Below are positions 1-7,760 of a stretch of DNA of 26,691 bases, piece by piece (position 1 is the first letter of the stretch; every line of letters begins with the position of its first letter). Both the position numbers and the translations under genes were made by a program. Location: contig JAHZDG010000030.1 of assembly GCA_019422485.1 (NCBI GenBank), forward strand, positions 1 to 26,691, in the 5' to 3' direction. The notes below the pieces were generated by a model that ran no database searches, was not told where the DNA came from, and saw nothing but the letters and a program-made list of their open reading frames with translations. This stretch comes from Alistipes sp. (GTDB taxonomy: Bacteria > Bacteroidota > Bacteroidia > Bacteroidales > Rikenellaceae).

Positions 1-96
1 GGCTCCAACCCCAGCCACACTGATTCCCGGCAACAGCACCAACTCTGCCACCAACAAAAGCAATCCTACGAGAATCAGTATAATGATTAACCACAT
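1..96 (-). CDS. NfeD-like membrane protein, N-terminal fragment (runs off left edge)
   Basis: Thirty-two codons read leftward from an ATG at 94-96 to the edge of the window with no stop. The peptide begins MWLIIILILVGLLLLVAELV and continues into a PGISVAGVGA-type segment. A hydrophobic first helix containing a conserved-looking Glu, followed by a proline/glycine turn and a second helix, is the usual start of NfeD-family membrane proteins (partners of SPFH/flotillin proteins). The gene would lie 70 bases downstream of the SPOR protein gene on the same strand, so it may be the last gene of that operon. Only the N-terminus is visible, so the family call rests on the helix pattern. Another short membrane protein is possible. 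Confidence 0.6.
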   Translation of the reverse strand, partial: MWLIIILILVGLLLLVAELVLLPGISVAGVGA

Positions 97-166
97 ACGG
101 TTTTCGTTTCACATCGCGCAGTGGCGATCATCAGGGTAGGGTAAGATAGCGATTTTTTCCGACAAA

Positions 167-1741
167 CTACTGCTCGAGCGTCAGAATCTTAGCCGATATA
201 CCGTCCAGACCCGATAAACGAGCCACTAAATCCTCCGCCGTTTCACGACTGTCAAAGGTTCCGACCGTATAGATATAATGGCCTTCGGCATCGACCGTCC
301 GAGAGATCTCCTTGCCGGGGACCGTCGATTCAATCACCTCTTTAACGCGATCGCTCATCACATCTCCTTCACCGGCAATTTCGATGCGATAAAACGTACC
401 ACCGTCCGCAGCTGAAGATTCCGATTCGTCCAGCGATTCGAAGACTCCGTCACGCCATACCACAATTTTCGGCTGACGGAAACCGATTTTCTTCATTTCA
501 GCCAAGGCCGCCTGTGCCTCACTCAACTCGCGGAAACCTCCCGCACAATAGCGATAACGTCCATCTTCGAGCTTGTCATAAGAAAGGGGATGCACATTGC
601 GGAAAATCGATACTGGCTGCATACGTTGGAAAACCCCCAACTGAATCCGATATACCGTTCCGTAACGGAAGATTTCGGCTTCAGGAATCGGATTACGTGC
701 ATTATAAATTGAAGGAACCGAACGTTCAATCTTACTGTATTCAATAAAGTTGCGCGGTTGCGGATCGATAACTGAGAAAGCAAAATCGAGCGTCGACACC
801 GACCGTTGCACCGTAGCGATGGAATCCCGGGCCTGGGTATACCCCAGCAATCCGGCCAACGCATACTCATAGTCCAACGTTAATTTCTTACGGAACGGGT
901 AAGCATACACCGCTTCCGACGCTACGGTATCTCGCGCCGAGGCAATCCGTTGATTGATACGCTGGAACTGATTTTCAAAATCGGCCAATAAATCGCTTTC
1001 GTTCATCTTGTCCAGCAAATAGTTATATATATACGTCTTATTGTCAAATATATACTCCCACACATTCGCCAACGAGTCCGACAAACGTTCATTGATCGAA
1101 CGGAGTGTCTGCAACTTCGTATAAGCATCTTCGGCCTCAAGGCGTTCGGCATTTTCATAAATACGAGCCAGACTGTCCATCACCTTATAATTGACAATGT
1201 ACGTGGAGATAATCTCCAAGGGCAATGTTTCTTGCTGCTGGGCCTGCATCAGGGCCTGGTAATCCGAACCCGAAAGCTGCTCTTTAAAATAAGCATTATA
1301 GACCAAATTGGCCTTTTGTGCGATGGGTTTCTGGGCAGGTTGAGCGGCTGTAGCCTGGGTGGTTTCTGCCGGATCCACCGCCGGGCCATTCATATTGCCA
1401 ATGATATACTCCTGCTCCATGTTACTGATGGAATTGACCACCATCCCGATACGATTCCGGACATCATACAGTTCATTCTCCATATCCAGAATCTGTTGGG
1501 CATATTTTTGTCGCCCAGCCACATCGGAAGCGTACGATTTCCGAACAGCATCCATCAAACCCACAATCGAATCCTGTATATGTTTCAATTGCTTTTCTTG
1601 TTCAAGCAAGGTTCGATATTGGGCATTGTTTTCCATCCCGGAGACGGGAACTCTTTCCTGAGCACGAGTCATCCATACGCTGAGACCCAACGCCAAACAA
1701 AGCACTCCTTTAAGTACCGATATCTTTCTCACTTCCACCAT
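167..1741 (-). CDS. Secreted protein with coiled coil and two C-terminal SPOR-like repeats
   Basis: A 524-aa protein with an N-terminal signal sequence (hydrophobic residues about 9-22, cleavage likely near AQ at 27-28). Residues about 40-112 are charged and heptad-like, suggesting a coiled coil. An Ala/Gln-rich linker follows (about 120-145), then a mostly helical middle region (about 150-330). The C-terminus holds two SPOR-like repeats, about 361-431 (starting VYRIQLGVF) and about 449-522 (starting FYRIEIAG and containing YTVGTFDSRETAEDL). SPOR domains bind denuded septal peptidoglycan in other bacteria, so an envelope or division-linked role is inferred. The start overlaps the 3' end of the trkH-like gene by 13 bases, which implies translational coupling. 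The exact role is unknown. The domain call is fairly sure, and the overlap with TrkH is the odd feature. Confidence 0.8.
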   Translation of the reverse strand: MVEVRKISVLKGVLCLALGLSVWMTRAQERVPVSGMENNAQYRTLLEQEKQLKHIQDSIVGLMDAVRKSYASDVAGRQKYAQQILDMENELYDVRNRIGMVVNSISNMEQEYIIGNMNGPAVDPAETTQATAAQPAQKPIAQKANLVYNAYFKEQLSGSDYQALMQAQQQETLPLEIISTYIVNYKVMDSLARIYENAERLEAEDAYTKLQTLRSINERLSDSLANVWEYIFDNKTYIYNYLLDKMNESDLLADFENQFQRINQRIASARDTVASEAVYAYPFRKKLTLDYEYALAGLLGYTQARDSIATVQRSVSTLDFAFSVIDPQPRNFIEYSKIERSVPSIYNARNPIPEAEIFRYGTVYRIQLGVFQRMQPVSIFRNVHPLSYDKLEDGRYRYCAGGFRELSEAQAALAEMKKIGFRQPKIVVWRDGVFESLDESESSAADGGTFYRIEIAGEGDVMSDRVKEVIESTVPGKEISRTVDAEGHYIYTVGTFDSRETAEDLVARLSGLDGISAKILTLEQ

Positions 1742-3174
1742 TTTATCAAAAACAATTGTAAAAATCCGAATATTTCCAAACGTCCTAACAACATAATAAT
1801 CGAACAGATAAATTTCACGGCCACCGGCAACATGTGATAATTATCCATTGATCCCACTTCGCCGAACCCCGGACCCACATTGCCCATACTGGCCGCAACA
1901 ATCCCAAAGCTCGTCAACAGATCCACCCCAAAGGCCGTCACCAGAATGGTCCCCAACACAACGATCAAAATATAAAAAATAATGAACAACATGGCGGTAT
2001 TCACCACACTGTCTTCTTGAATGACGCCATTCATTTTGACCCGAATAATGGCATTGGGATGCTGATGTTTCAACAACTGAGCTTTAATCGTCTTAAACAA
2101 CAGACACATTCGGTCGCACTTAATCCCTCCCGAAGTCGATCCGGCACATCCGCACTGGAAAGTCAGAATCAGCAGCACCAATATCGACAACCCGGGCCAA
2201 ACCGCCGAATCGGCCGTAGCAAAACCGGTGGTCGAGGCGATGGACGAGGCCTGGAAGAAGGCATACCGACAAGCCGACAAAAAGGTCGGATACATATCGA
2301 ACGACCGCAGATTGAACGCAATCATCAACCCGCCGACCAAAACGCTATACAAATAGTAACGTGTAATTTCAGACCGGAAAACATTGTTGCTTTTTCCGGT
2401 TATCGTGGCAAAAATTAAACCGAAATGGATAGCCGAAACCGTCATAAACAATCCGACCACCAACTCGATCCAGATATTGTTGTAATAAGCAATGCTCAGG
2501 TTTTTCGTACTGAAACCTCCGGTCGCGATGGTCGAAAAGGCATGATTCACCGCATCAAACCAATTCATCCCGGCAATGCGCAACAGAATCGTTTCGGCCA
2601 GGGTCAATCCCACGTAAACGACCAGCAGCACTTGTAAAATCTTCTGGGTCCGGTAGCGATAGTTGTCTTTGGCCATGGAGGAGAGTTCGACACTCGACAA
2701 ACGCAACTTCGCCTGACCCATGGAGGGCAAAATCACCAGGGCGAACATCACAACACCGACCCCTCCCAACCAATGAGTGGCCGACCGCCAAAACAGCAAG
2801 CCTTTGGGCAGCGCCTCCACATCGTTCAAGACGGTCGATCCGGTCGTCGTGTAACCCGAAACGGTTTCAAACCACGCATTAATCAGGCTGAATTCGCCTC
2901 CCCACAACAAATAGGGCATCATTCCCACCAGACAAGCCGCCAACCACGATCCCACGACAATTCCGTACCCTTCCTTATAAGTCAGGCTTTCACCCTTGGG
3001 CACGAAGATCAACGGGAAAAGGCCCAGAATCGATGTCAGCAAAAAGCTGAGCAACAGCGGATAAAACCCTGTATCTATCCCATTGAACAGAGAAATGAAT
3101 GCCGACAACAACATGAATGCTGCATTCAGCATCAACATCATTCCCATGTACCGCAATACCAGATACAGGCGCAT
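1729..3174 (-). CDS. trkH: TrkH/KtrB-family potassium uptake channel
   Basis: A 481-aa polytopic inner-membrane protein, the usual TrkH length. It has the fourfold membrane-pore-membrane plan of the superfamily. Visible filter segments are TTTGST at about 109-114, STIATGGFST at about 214-223, ASTTGFATAD at about 313-322 and MGNVGPGFGEVG at about 430-441. Each carries the conserved filter glycine. The motif GCAGSTSGGIK (about 342-352), typical of TrkH/TrkG, lies between pores three and four. Family members take up K+ with a cytoplasmic RCK partner such as TrkA. No trkA gene is present in this window, so the partner must lie elsewhere or be absent. The gene starts 13 bases after the MCP-like gene and overlaps the SPOR gene. 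Confidence 0.93.
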   Translation of the reverse strand: MRLYLVLRYMGMMLMLNAAFMLLSAFISLFNGIDTGFYPLLLSFLLTSILGLFPLIFVPKGESLTYKEGYGIVVGSWLAACLVGMMPYLLWGGEFSLINAWFETVSGYTTTGSTVLNDVEALPKGLLFWRSATHWLGGVGVVMFALVILPSMGQAKLRLSSVELSSMAKDNYRYRTQKILQVLLVVYVGLTLAETILLRIAGMNWFDAVNHAFSTIATGGFSTKNLSIAYYNNIWIELVVGLFMTVSAIHFGLIFATITGKSNNVFRSEITRYYLYSVLVGGLMIAFNLRSFDMYPTFLSACRYAFFQASSIASTTGFATADSAVWPGLSILVLLILTFQCGCAGSTSGGIKCDRMCLLFKTIKAQLLKHQHPNAIIRVKMNGVIQEDSVVNTAMLFIIFYILIVVLGTILVTAFGVDLLTSFGIVAASMGNVGPGFGEVGSMDNYHMLPVAVKFICSIIMLLGRLEIFGFLQLFLIKWWK

Positions 3175-3187
3175 AACTTTCGACGAA

Positions 3188-3940
3188 TTATTCTGTTTTC
3201 TTACTCTTCAACTGTTCAATCAACGCTTCGATATACTCTTTCAGATGGAAAATTTCATCTTTCCCTTCAAAGGTTACATTGAACGGGACTTTGGCATGAA
3301 TATAATTATGCAGCCCCTGTGTAATTTTCAGCACCGGCTGAATATAATAAACGTCGACCAGATAGAAGAAGGTCAAAATAATGACAATCGCAATCACCAA
3401 GGCAATAATCCCCGGCATAATCGCCCGATAGGCCGTACGTTCCACTTGGCGAGCCTCGGTATCCATCATGTGCTGCGAGGCCACCATAAACGTTTTGACG
3501 GCTGCCGTCAATTCATAATACGAAGAACCGTATACATTGACAAACCATTGGACGTTATCACTCGACTTGCCCTCCGCCAGGCGGCTGTCCACCAGCGAAG
3601 AATAACGGATACTGGCCGCAATGACGGTATCCAAGGCCGCTACGGCATGTGACGACGTACGGGCCTGACGAACTGCCCCGTCAAAACGGGCTCGTCCGGC
3701 ACGCAACAGGGAATCATAGGAAGTCTCTCCCGCTACCATAATCTCCAACAGCGCCTTATTCTGGTCCTGTACGGCATCCAACATGATTTTGGAAATTTCC
3801 AGATTCTGGCGACTGGCATTCAACATACCTTGCGTGGAGTAGGTCAATCGGCCCAACTCAAAATAGGACATCAGACCCGAGAAAAAAAGCAAGATCCCCA
3901 ACGAAAGGAATCCCAGCATAATCTTTTTTCGAATTCCCAT
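3188..3940 (-). CDS. MCP-type four-helix-bundle/HAMP membrane protein with no output domain
   Basis: A 250-aa protein with two membrane helices (about 8-28 and 174-197) flanking a periplasmic helical region of about 145 residues, the layout of methyl-accepting chemotaxis and histidine-kinase sensors. After the second helix comes a HAMP-like segment (about 198-247) with YIQPVLKITQGL and KDEIFHLKEYIEALIEQL. The protein then ends, only a few residues after HAMP: there is no kinase, methyl-accepting or GGDEF domain. It may act on a separate partner through HAMP or simply be a structural membrane protein. It is the first gene of the set with trkH and the SPOR protein, behind a good -7 box at 3972-3979. 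Its function is unknown, and the architecture call is reasonably sure. Confidence 0.75.
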   Translation of the reverse strand: MGIRKKIMLGFLSLGILLFFSGLMSYFELGRLTYSTQGMLNASRQNLEISKIMLDAVQDQNKALLEIMVAGETSYDSLLRAGRARFDGAVRQARTSSHAVAALDTVIAASIRYSSLVDSRLAEGKSSDNVQWFVNVYGSSYYELTAAVKTFMVASQHMMDTEARQVERTAYRAIMPGIIALVIAIVIILTFFYLVDVYYIQPVLKITQGLHNYIHAKVPFNVTFEGKDEIFHLKEYIEALIEQLKSKKTE

Positions 3941-3971
3941 ATCAACACATTAATCACACCTACATATTAGG

Positions 3972-3979
3972 CAAAGATA
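3972..3979 (-). promoter_or_regulatory. Bacteroidetes -7 promoter box for the MCP/trkH/SPOR operon
   Basis: On the minus strand the sequence reads TATCTTTGC, matching the TAnnTTTG(C) box recognised by the Bacteroidetes housekeeping sigma factor. It lies 31 bases upstream of the ATG at 3938-3940. No clear TTTG is seen at the usual -33 spacing. Confidence 0.6.
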
Positions 3980-3983
3980 ACAA

Positions 3984-4014
3984 TTTAAACCGTTTCTGAA
4001 TGTTCCGGTTTAAA
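3984..4014. repeat. Perfect 9-bp inverted repeat TTTAAACCG/CGGTTTAAA between mtaB and the trkH operon
   Basis: The arms are 3984-3992 and 4006-4014 with a 13-base spacer. The repeat sits just downstream of the mtaB stop and just upstream of the -7 box of the next operon. It could be a weak terminator for mtaB (only a short T-rich stretch follows) or an operator overlapping the -33 region of the next promoter. The sequence cannot distinguish the two. Confidence 0.5.
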
Positions 4015-4032
4015 AAACACCGCAGAAAACAT

Positions 4033-5358
4033 CTACGGTTCAAGAATTTCGGCCTGCAGGATATTGTCTGCGCCCAATTCGCCCAAACGCACCCGCGACA
4101 GGGTATTGATTCGCTCCCGCTGATAAGGTGTGCGTACCCGCAGATAATTTTCCGTATAGCCCAACATATCACCTCCGTGACGCGTACTTTCCCATAAAAC
4201 CTGCGCCTCGCGGCCAACATGGGCCTCACAAAACGCCCGATGCAAACGATCCGAAAGCTCCCCAAGGCGTTTAACCCGGTCCGCAGCCACCCGGGGATCG
4301 ACCTGATCGGGCATCGCAGCCGCCGGTGTATTGGGGCGAACGGAGTAGGGGAAAATATGTAAAAAAGTCGGCTGAAGGGTCTCCAGAAAGCGATAGGTTT
4401 GTTCGAAATCGGCTTCGGTCTCTCCGGGAAATCCCACAATCACGTCAATCCCGAAGAACACATCGGGCATTGCCCGACGAACCGCTTCGATCCGACCGGC
4501 AAATCGGGCCGTGGTATAACGCCGACGCATCAGTCCTAAAATACGATCGCAACCACTCTGCAAAGGAACATGGAAATGGGGCTGGAATTTACGGGAACGA
4601 GCCGTGAATTCGATGACCGGATCGGTCAAAAGATTGGGCTCGATCGACGAAATCCGATAGCGTTCAATGCCGTCCACGGTATCCAGTGCCTCCAGCAACG
4701 ACAGAAACGATTCGCCCGTCGTACGTCCGAAATCCCCGATATTGATCCCGGTCAGAACGATCTCTTTTTGTCCTCGCTGTGCGATCTGACGAGCCTCTTC
4801 AACCAATTCCGCCACCGGGATATTGCGGCTTGCACCCCGTGCCAACGGAATGGTGCAATACGAGCAACGATAACTGCATCCATCCTGTACCTTCAGGAAC
4901 GAACGAGTCCGATCACCGCTGGAAAAAGCCGCGAAAAATCCGGTCAATTCTTCCACCTCACAGGTGTGGATCACTGCACCCGCACGCTCTTCGCCAGACA
5001 GGCGAGCCGCCGCCAAAGCCGCCACCTGTTCCGGAATCGACCCCTTTTCGTTGTTGCCGACCACCAGGTCGACACCCGGAATCGAGGCCACTTCACGAGG
5101 CTTGAGCTGCGCATAACAGCCCGTAACCACCACCAGTGCACGGGGATTTTCCCGCACCAGCCGACGAACCAAATTCCGGCATTTTTTATCGGCATGTTCG
5201 GTCACCGAACAGCTGTTAATCACGTAGATGTCGGCCGTTTCGCCTTGTTTGGCGCGCACAAAGCCACCTTGTTCAAAAGCCCGGGCAATGGTCGAAGTCT
5301 CCGAAAAGTTGAGTTTACACCCCAACGTGCGAAAACCAACCTTCTTTACTGAAGTCAT
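4033..5358 (-). CDS. mtaB: tRNA (t6A37) methylthiotransferase MtaB
   Basis: A 441-aa radical-SAM methylthiotransferase that converts t6A37 to ms2t6A37 in tRNAs reading ANN codons. The N-terminal UPF0004 domain begins RTLGCKLNFSET and has cluster-binding cysteines at 14, 50 and 81. The radical-SAM domain has the CSYRCSYC motif (Cys161, 165 and 168), and a TRAM-like region follows at the C-terminus. The GCKLNFSET start and VINSCSVTEHADKKCR segment are typical of MtaB rather than MiaB or RimO. The start codon at 5356-5358 lies 23 bases from a TACTTTTG -7 box. The gene stands alone, divergent from the metal-permease operon. Confidence 0.95.
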   Translation of the reverse strand: MTSVKKVGFRTLGCKLNFSETSTIARAFEQGGFVRAKQGETADIYVINSCSVTEHADKKCRNLVRRLVRENPRALVVVTGCYAQLKPREVASIPGVDLVVGNNEKGSIPEQVAALAAARLSGEERAGAVIHTCEVEELTGFFAAFSSGDRTRSFLKVQDGCSYRCSYCTIPLARGASRNIPVAELVEEARQIAQRGQKEIVLTGINIGDFGRTTGESFLSLLEALDTVDGIERYRISSIEPNLLTDPVIEFTARSRKFQPHFHVPLQSGCDRILGLMRRRYTTARFAGRIEAVRRAMPDVFFGIDVIVGFPGETEADFEQTYRFLETLQPTFLHIFPYSVRPNTPAAAMPDQVDPRVAADRVKRLGELSDRLHRAFCEAHVGREAQVLWESTRHGGDMLGYTENYLRVRTPYQRERINTLSRVRLGELGADNILQAEILEP

Positions 5359-5381
5359 GGAAACACATTTGAAATCGGAAG

Positions 5382-5389
5382 CAAAAGTA
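5382..5389 (-). promoter_or_regulatory. -7 promoter box for mtaB
   Basis: The minus strand reads TACTTTTGC, a match to TAnnTTTG, 23 bases before the mtaB ATG. No convincing -33 TTTG is visible. Confidence 0.6.
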
Positions 5390-5422
5390 CGAAAACTACT
5401 CCATTTATTAAGAAAAAAGCCG

Positions 5423-5430
5423 TAATTTTG
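5423..5430 (+). promoter_or_regulatory. -7 promoter box for the metal permease/lptF/ribBA operon
   Basis: TAATTTTG matches TAnnTTTG and lies 15 bases before the ATG at 5446. With the box at 5382-5389 on the other strand it forms a compact divergent promoter pair. The leader would be very short, so confidence is moderate. Confidence 0.5.
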
Positions 5431-5445
5431 TCCTCCTTACTACTT

Positions 5446-6279
5446 ATGGATTTTATCAGAGAAATATTCCAATACCAGTTTCTGGGCAATGCGGCTTTGG
5501 CCTGCCTGTTGACGGGTGTGGCTTGCGGCATCATCGGCACCTATGTGGTGTGCCGACGGCTCGTCTTCCTGAGCGGAGGCATCACCCACGCCTCTTTCGG
5601 GGGAATCGGAATGGCTTACTATTTCGGGGCCAACCCCTTACTGGGAGCCCTGATTTTTGCCATCCTGGCCTCGCTGGGCATCGAGACCCTCTCGGCCCGC
5701 CGGCAAATCCGGGAAGATTCGGCCATCGGACTGCTCTGGTCTCTGGGGATGGCCATCGGGATCGTCTTCATCTACCTGACCCCGGGATATGCCCCCAACT
5801 TGATGAGTTTCCTGTTCGGAAACATCCTCAGTGTGACCCCGCAGGATATTCTCTGGATGGGAATGACCAATGTCGCCATTCTATGTCTTTTCGGTTTTTT
5901 CTACCGTCCGATTCTATATACGGCCTTCGACCGAGAATACGCCCGCAGCCAGCAAATGCCCACCCGAACGGTCAGCTACCTGATGTCGGCCCTGACTGCC
6001 GTCACCATCGTCATCACCATCCGCGTCGTAGGCATCGTTCTGCTGATCTCCCTGCTGACCATCCCGGCCGTTATTGCCGGATCTTTAACCAAAAAATTCG
6101 ACCGCATGGCGCTTTACGCTTCCGTCATCGCCGCGCTGTGCGCTTTTGTCGGACTGTATGTCAGCTACCGTACCAATATCCCCTCCGGGGCCTCCACAAT
6201 ATTTGTCCTGACCCTTACGCTTATTGTAGTAAAACTATTAACTTTGCGACGCTGGCGCAGGCAACCCGCTAAGGTATGA
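5446..6279 (+). CDS. Metal (zinc/manganese/iron) ABC transporter permease, ZnuB/MntB family
   Basis: A 277-aa, very hydrophobic protein with roughly eight or nine membrane helices. Family signatures are the segment VFLSGGITHASFGGIGMAYY near the N-terminus, the ABC-contact loop around REDSAIGLLWSLGMAIGI, and the late segment RVVGIVLLISLLTIPAVIAG. These proteins form the channel of zinc, manganese or iron chelate importers and need an ATPase and a binding protein. Neither is next to this gene. A TTG 18 bases upstream is in frame but lies inside the -7 box, so I chose the ATG at 5446. The stop overlaps the lptF/G-like start (ATGA at 6276-6279). The metal cannot be assigned from sequence alone. 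Confidence 0.9.
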   Translation: MDFIREIFQYQFLGNAALACLLTGVACGIIGTYVVCRRLVFLSGGITHASFGGIGMAYYFGANPLLGALIFAILASLGIETLSARRQIREDSAIGLLWSLGMAIGIVFIYLTPGYAPNLMSFLFGNILSVTPQDILWMGMTNVAILCLFGFFYRPILYTAFDREYARSQQMPTRTVSYLMSALTAVTIVITIRVVGIVLLISLLTIPAVIAGSLTKKFDRMALYASVIAALCAFVGLYVSYRTNIPSGASTIFVLTLTLIVVKLLTLRRWRRQPAKV

Positions 6280-7760
6280 AAACCGTCCACAAACTGATTC
6301 TAAAAGCCTATCTGGGGCCGATGATCCTCACGTTTTTTATCGTGATGTTCGTCCTGTTGCTCCAATTCATGTGGCGCTACATCGACGAATTGGTGGGCAA
6401 AGGCATCGGCCTGGATGTTATCTTCGAGCTGATGTGGTACGTTTCGGCCACCATGATCCCGATGGCCCTGCCGTTGGCCACCCTGCTGGCCGCCATCATG
6501 ACGCTGGGCAATCTGGGTGAACACTATGAACTGCTGGCCCTGAAATCGGCCGGCATTTCCCTGCCGCGCATTCTCCAACCTTTGATTATCGTCGTCTTTT
6601 TCATCGCTGTCGGCAGCTTCTTCGTGGCCAACAACCTGGTTCCGTATGCCACCCAGAAAATGTTCGCCCTGCTATACGATGTCCGGCAACAGAAACAATC
6701 CATCGAATTCAAAGACGGTATCTTCTTCAACGGCATCGAAAACATGAGTATCCGTGTCGGCAAACAAGATCCCAAAACCAAATTGCTCACCGATATTCTG
6801 ATCTACGATACCCGGGACCAAAGCGGAAACATGACCACCACGGTAGCCGATTCGGGTTATATCACCCTTTCGGACGACAAACGTTTTCTGCTGGTCACGC
6901 TCTACAACGGTGAAACCTACGAAAACACGCGCAGTTACGCCGATTGGTTCGCCAACAGCGCCGTGCGACACAATATTTTCGACGTTCAGAAAGGGGTTAT
7001 CCCTCTGTCGGGATTCGATTTCGAACGTAGCGACATGTCGCTGTTCAACAACAACAGCCAGACGAAAAACATCCACGATCTGGAAATCGGCATCGACTCC
7101 CTGCGCCGGTTGAGCGAAGAGACCTCTTCGGCCTCTTATGACCCCATGATGCAGACCTTCTTGTTCCCGCACGATCTGTCCATTGTCGTCGATTCCATTC
7201 CCAAACCGCAAGGTAAAGCCGAATTTGACGTCCAGGCCCAAATTCCGCCAATGGACGTCCGCCAGAAAAAAGAGCTGTACGAATCGGCCATCCGCAGCGC
7301 CAAAAGCGCCCGGAACTCCTATACGTTCGACGAGACGACCTCGAAAGATGCACTCAGTCAGCTCTACCGTTACCAAATCTCCTGGCACAACAAAATGTCG
7401 CTGCCGGCCTCGATCATGATCTTCTTCCTGATCGGAGCCCCGCTGGGTGCCATCATCCGAAAAGGGGGATTGGGAACCCCGATCGTCGTATCGGTCGCCT
7501 TTTTCGTCATCTATTACATCATCTCCATGACCGGAGAAAAAATGGCTCGCGAAGGTAGCTGGTCCTCTTTCCAAGGCGTATGGATCTCTTCGTTCGTCTT
7601 GCTTCCCATTTCGATCTACCTGACCTACAAGGCCACCAACGACTCCAATCTGCTCAATGCCGAATGGTATTACATGCAGTACAAAAAGCTGAAAACCAAA
7701 TTGCAAAATATTATCCAACGAAATAAACACGACCATGGAAAAACAGCGAACACTCAATAG
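6276..7760 (+). CDS. LptF/LptG (YjgP/YjgQ)-family lipopolysaccharide export permease
   Basis: A 494-aa inner-membrane protein with the LptF/LptG plan: about three N-terminal helices (about 15-35, 50-80 and 100-120), a large periplasmic beta-rich domain (about 140-365), and three C-terminal helices (about 375-450). Typical family segments are MALPLATLLAAIMTLGNLG, YELLALKSAGIS and the late FFLIGAPLGAIIRKGGLG. In the LptB2FG transporter these subunits extract LPS or lipooligosaccharide from the inner membrane. I cannot say whether this is the F or the G member. The periplasmic domain is long because of an Asp/Ser/Lys-rich insert (about 255-365). The start overlaps the permease stop and the last 26 bases overlap ribBA. 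Confidence 0.9.
   Translation: MKTVHKLILKAYLGPMILTFFIVMFVLLLQFMWRYIDELVGKGIGLDVIFELMWYVSATMIPMALPLATLLAAIMTLGNLGEHYELLALKSAGISLPRILQPLIIVVFFIAVGSFFVANNLVPYATQKMFALLYDVRQQKQSIEFKDGIFFNGIENMSIRVGKQDPKTKLLTDILIYDTRDQSGNMTTTVADSGYITLSDDKRFLLVTLYNGETYENTRSYADWFANSAVRHNIFDVQKGVIPLSGFDFERSDMSLFNNNSQTKNIHDLEIGIDSLRRLSEETSSASYDPMMQTFLFPHDLSIVVDSIPKPQGKAEFDVQAQIPPMDVRQKKELYESAIRSAKSARNSYTFDETTSKDALSQLYRYQISWHNKMSLPASIMIFFLIGAPLGAIIRKGGLGTPIVVSVAFFVIYYIISMTGEKMAREGSWSSFQGVWISSFVLLPISIYLTYKATNDSNLLNAEWYYMQYKKLKTKLQNIIQRNKHDHGKTANTQ

Noticed and set aside
7700..7760. FMN riboswitch upstream of ribBA
   Set aside because: ribBA starts inside the LptF/G coding region, leaving no untranslated leader, and no RFN-like conserved segments are visible.
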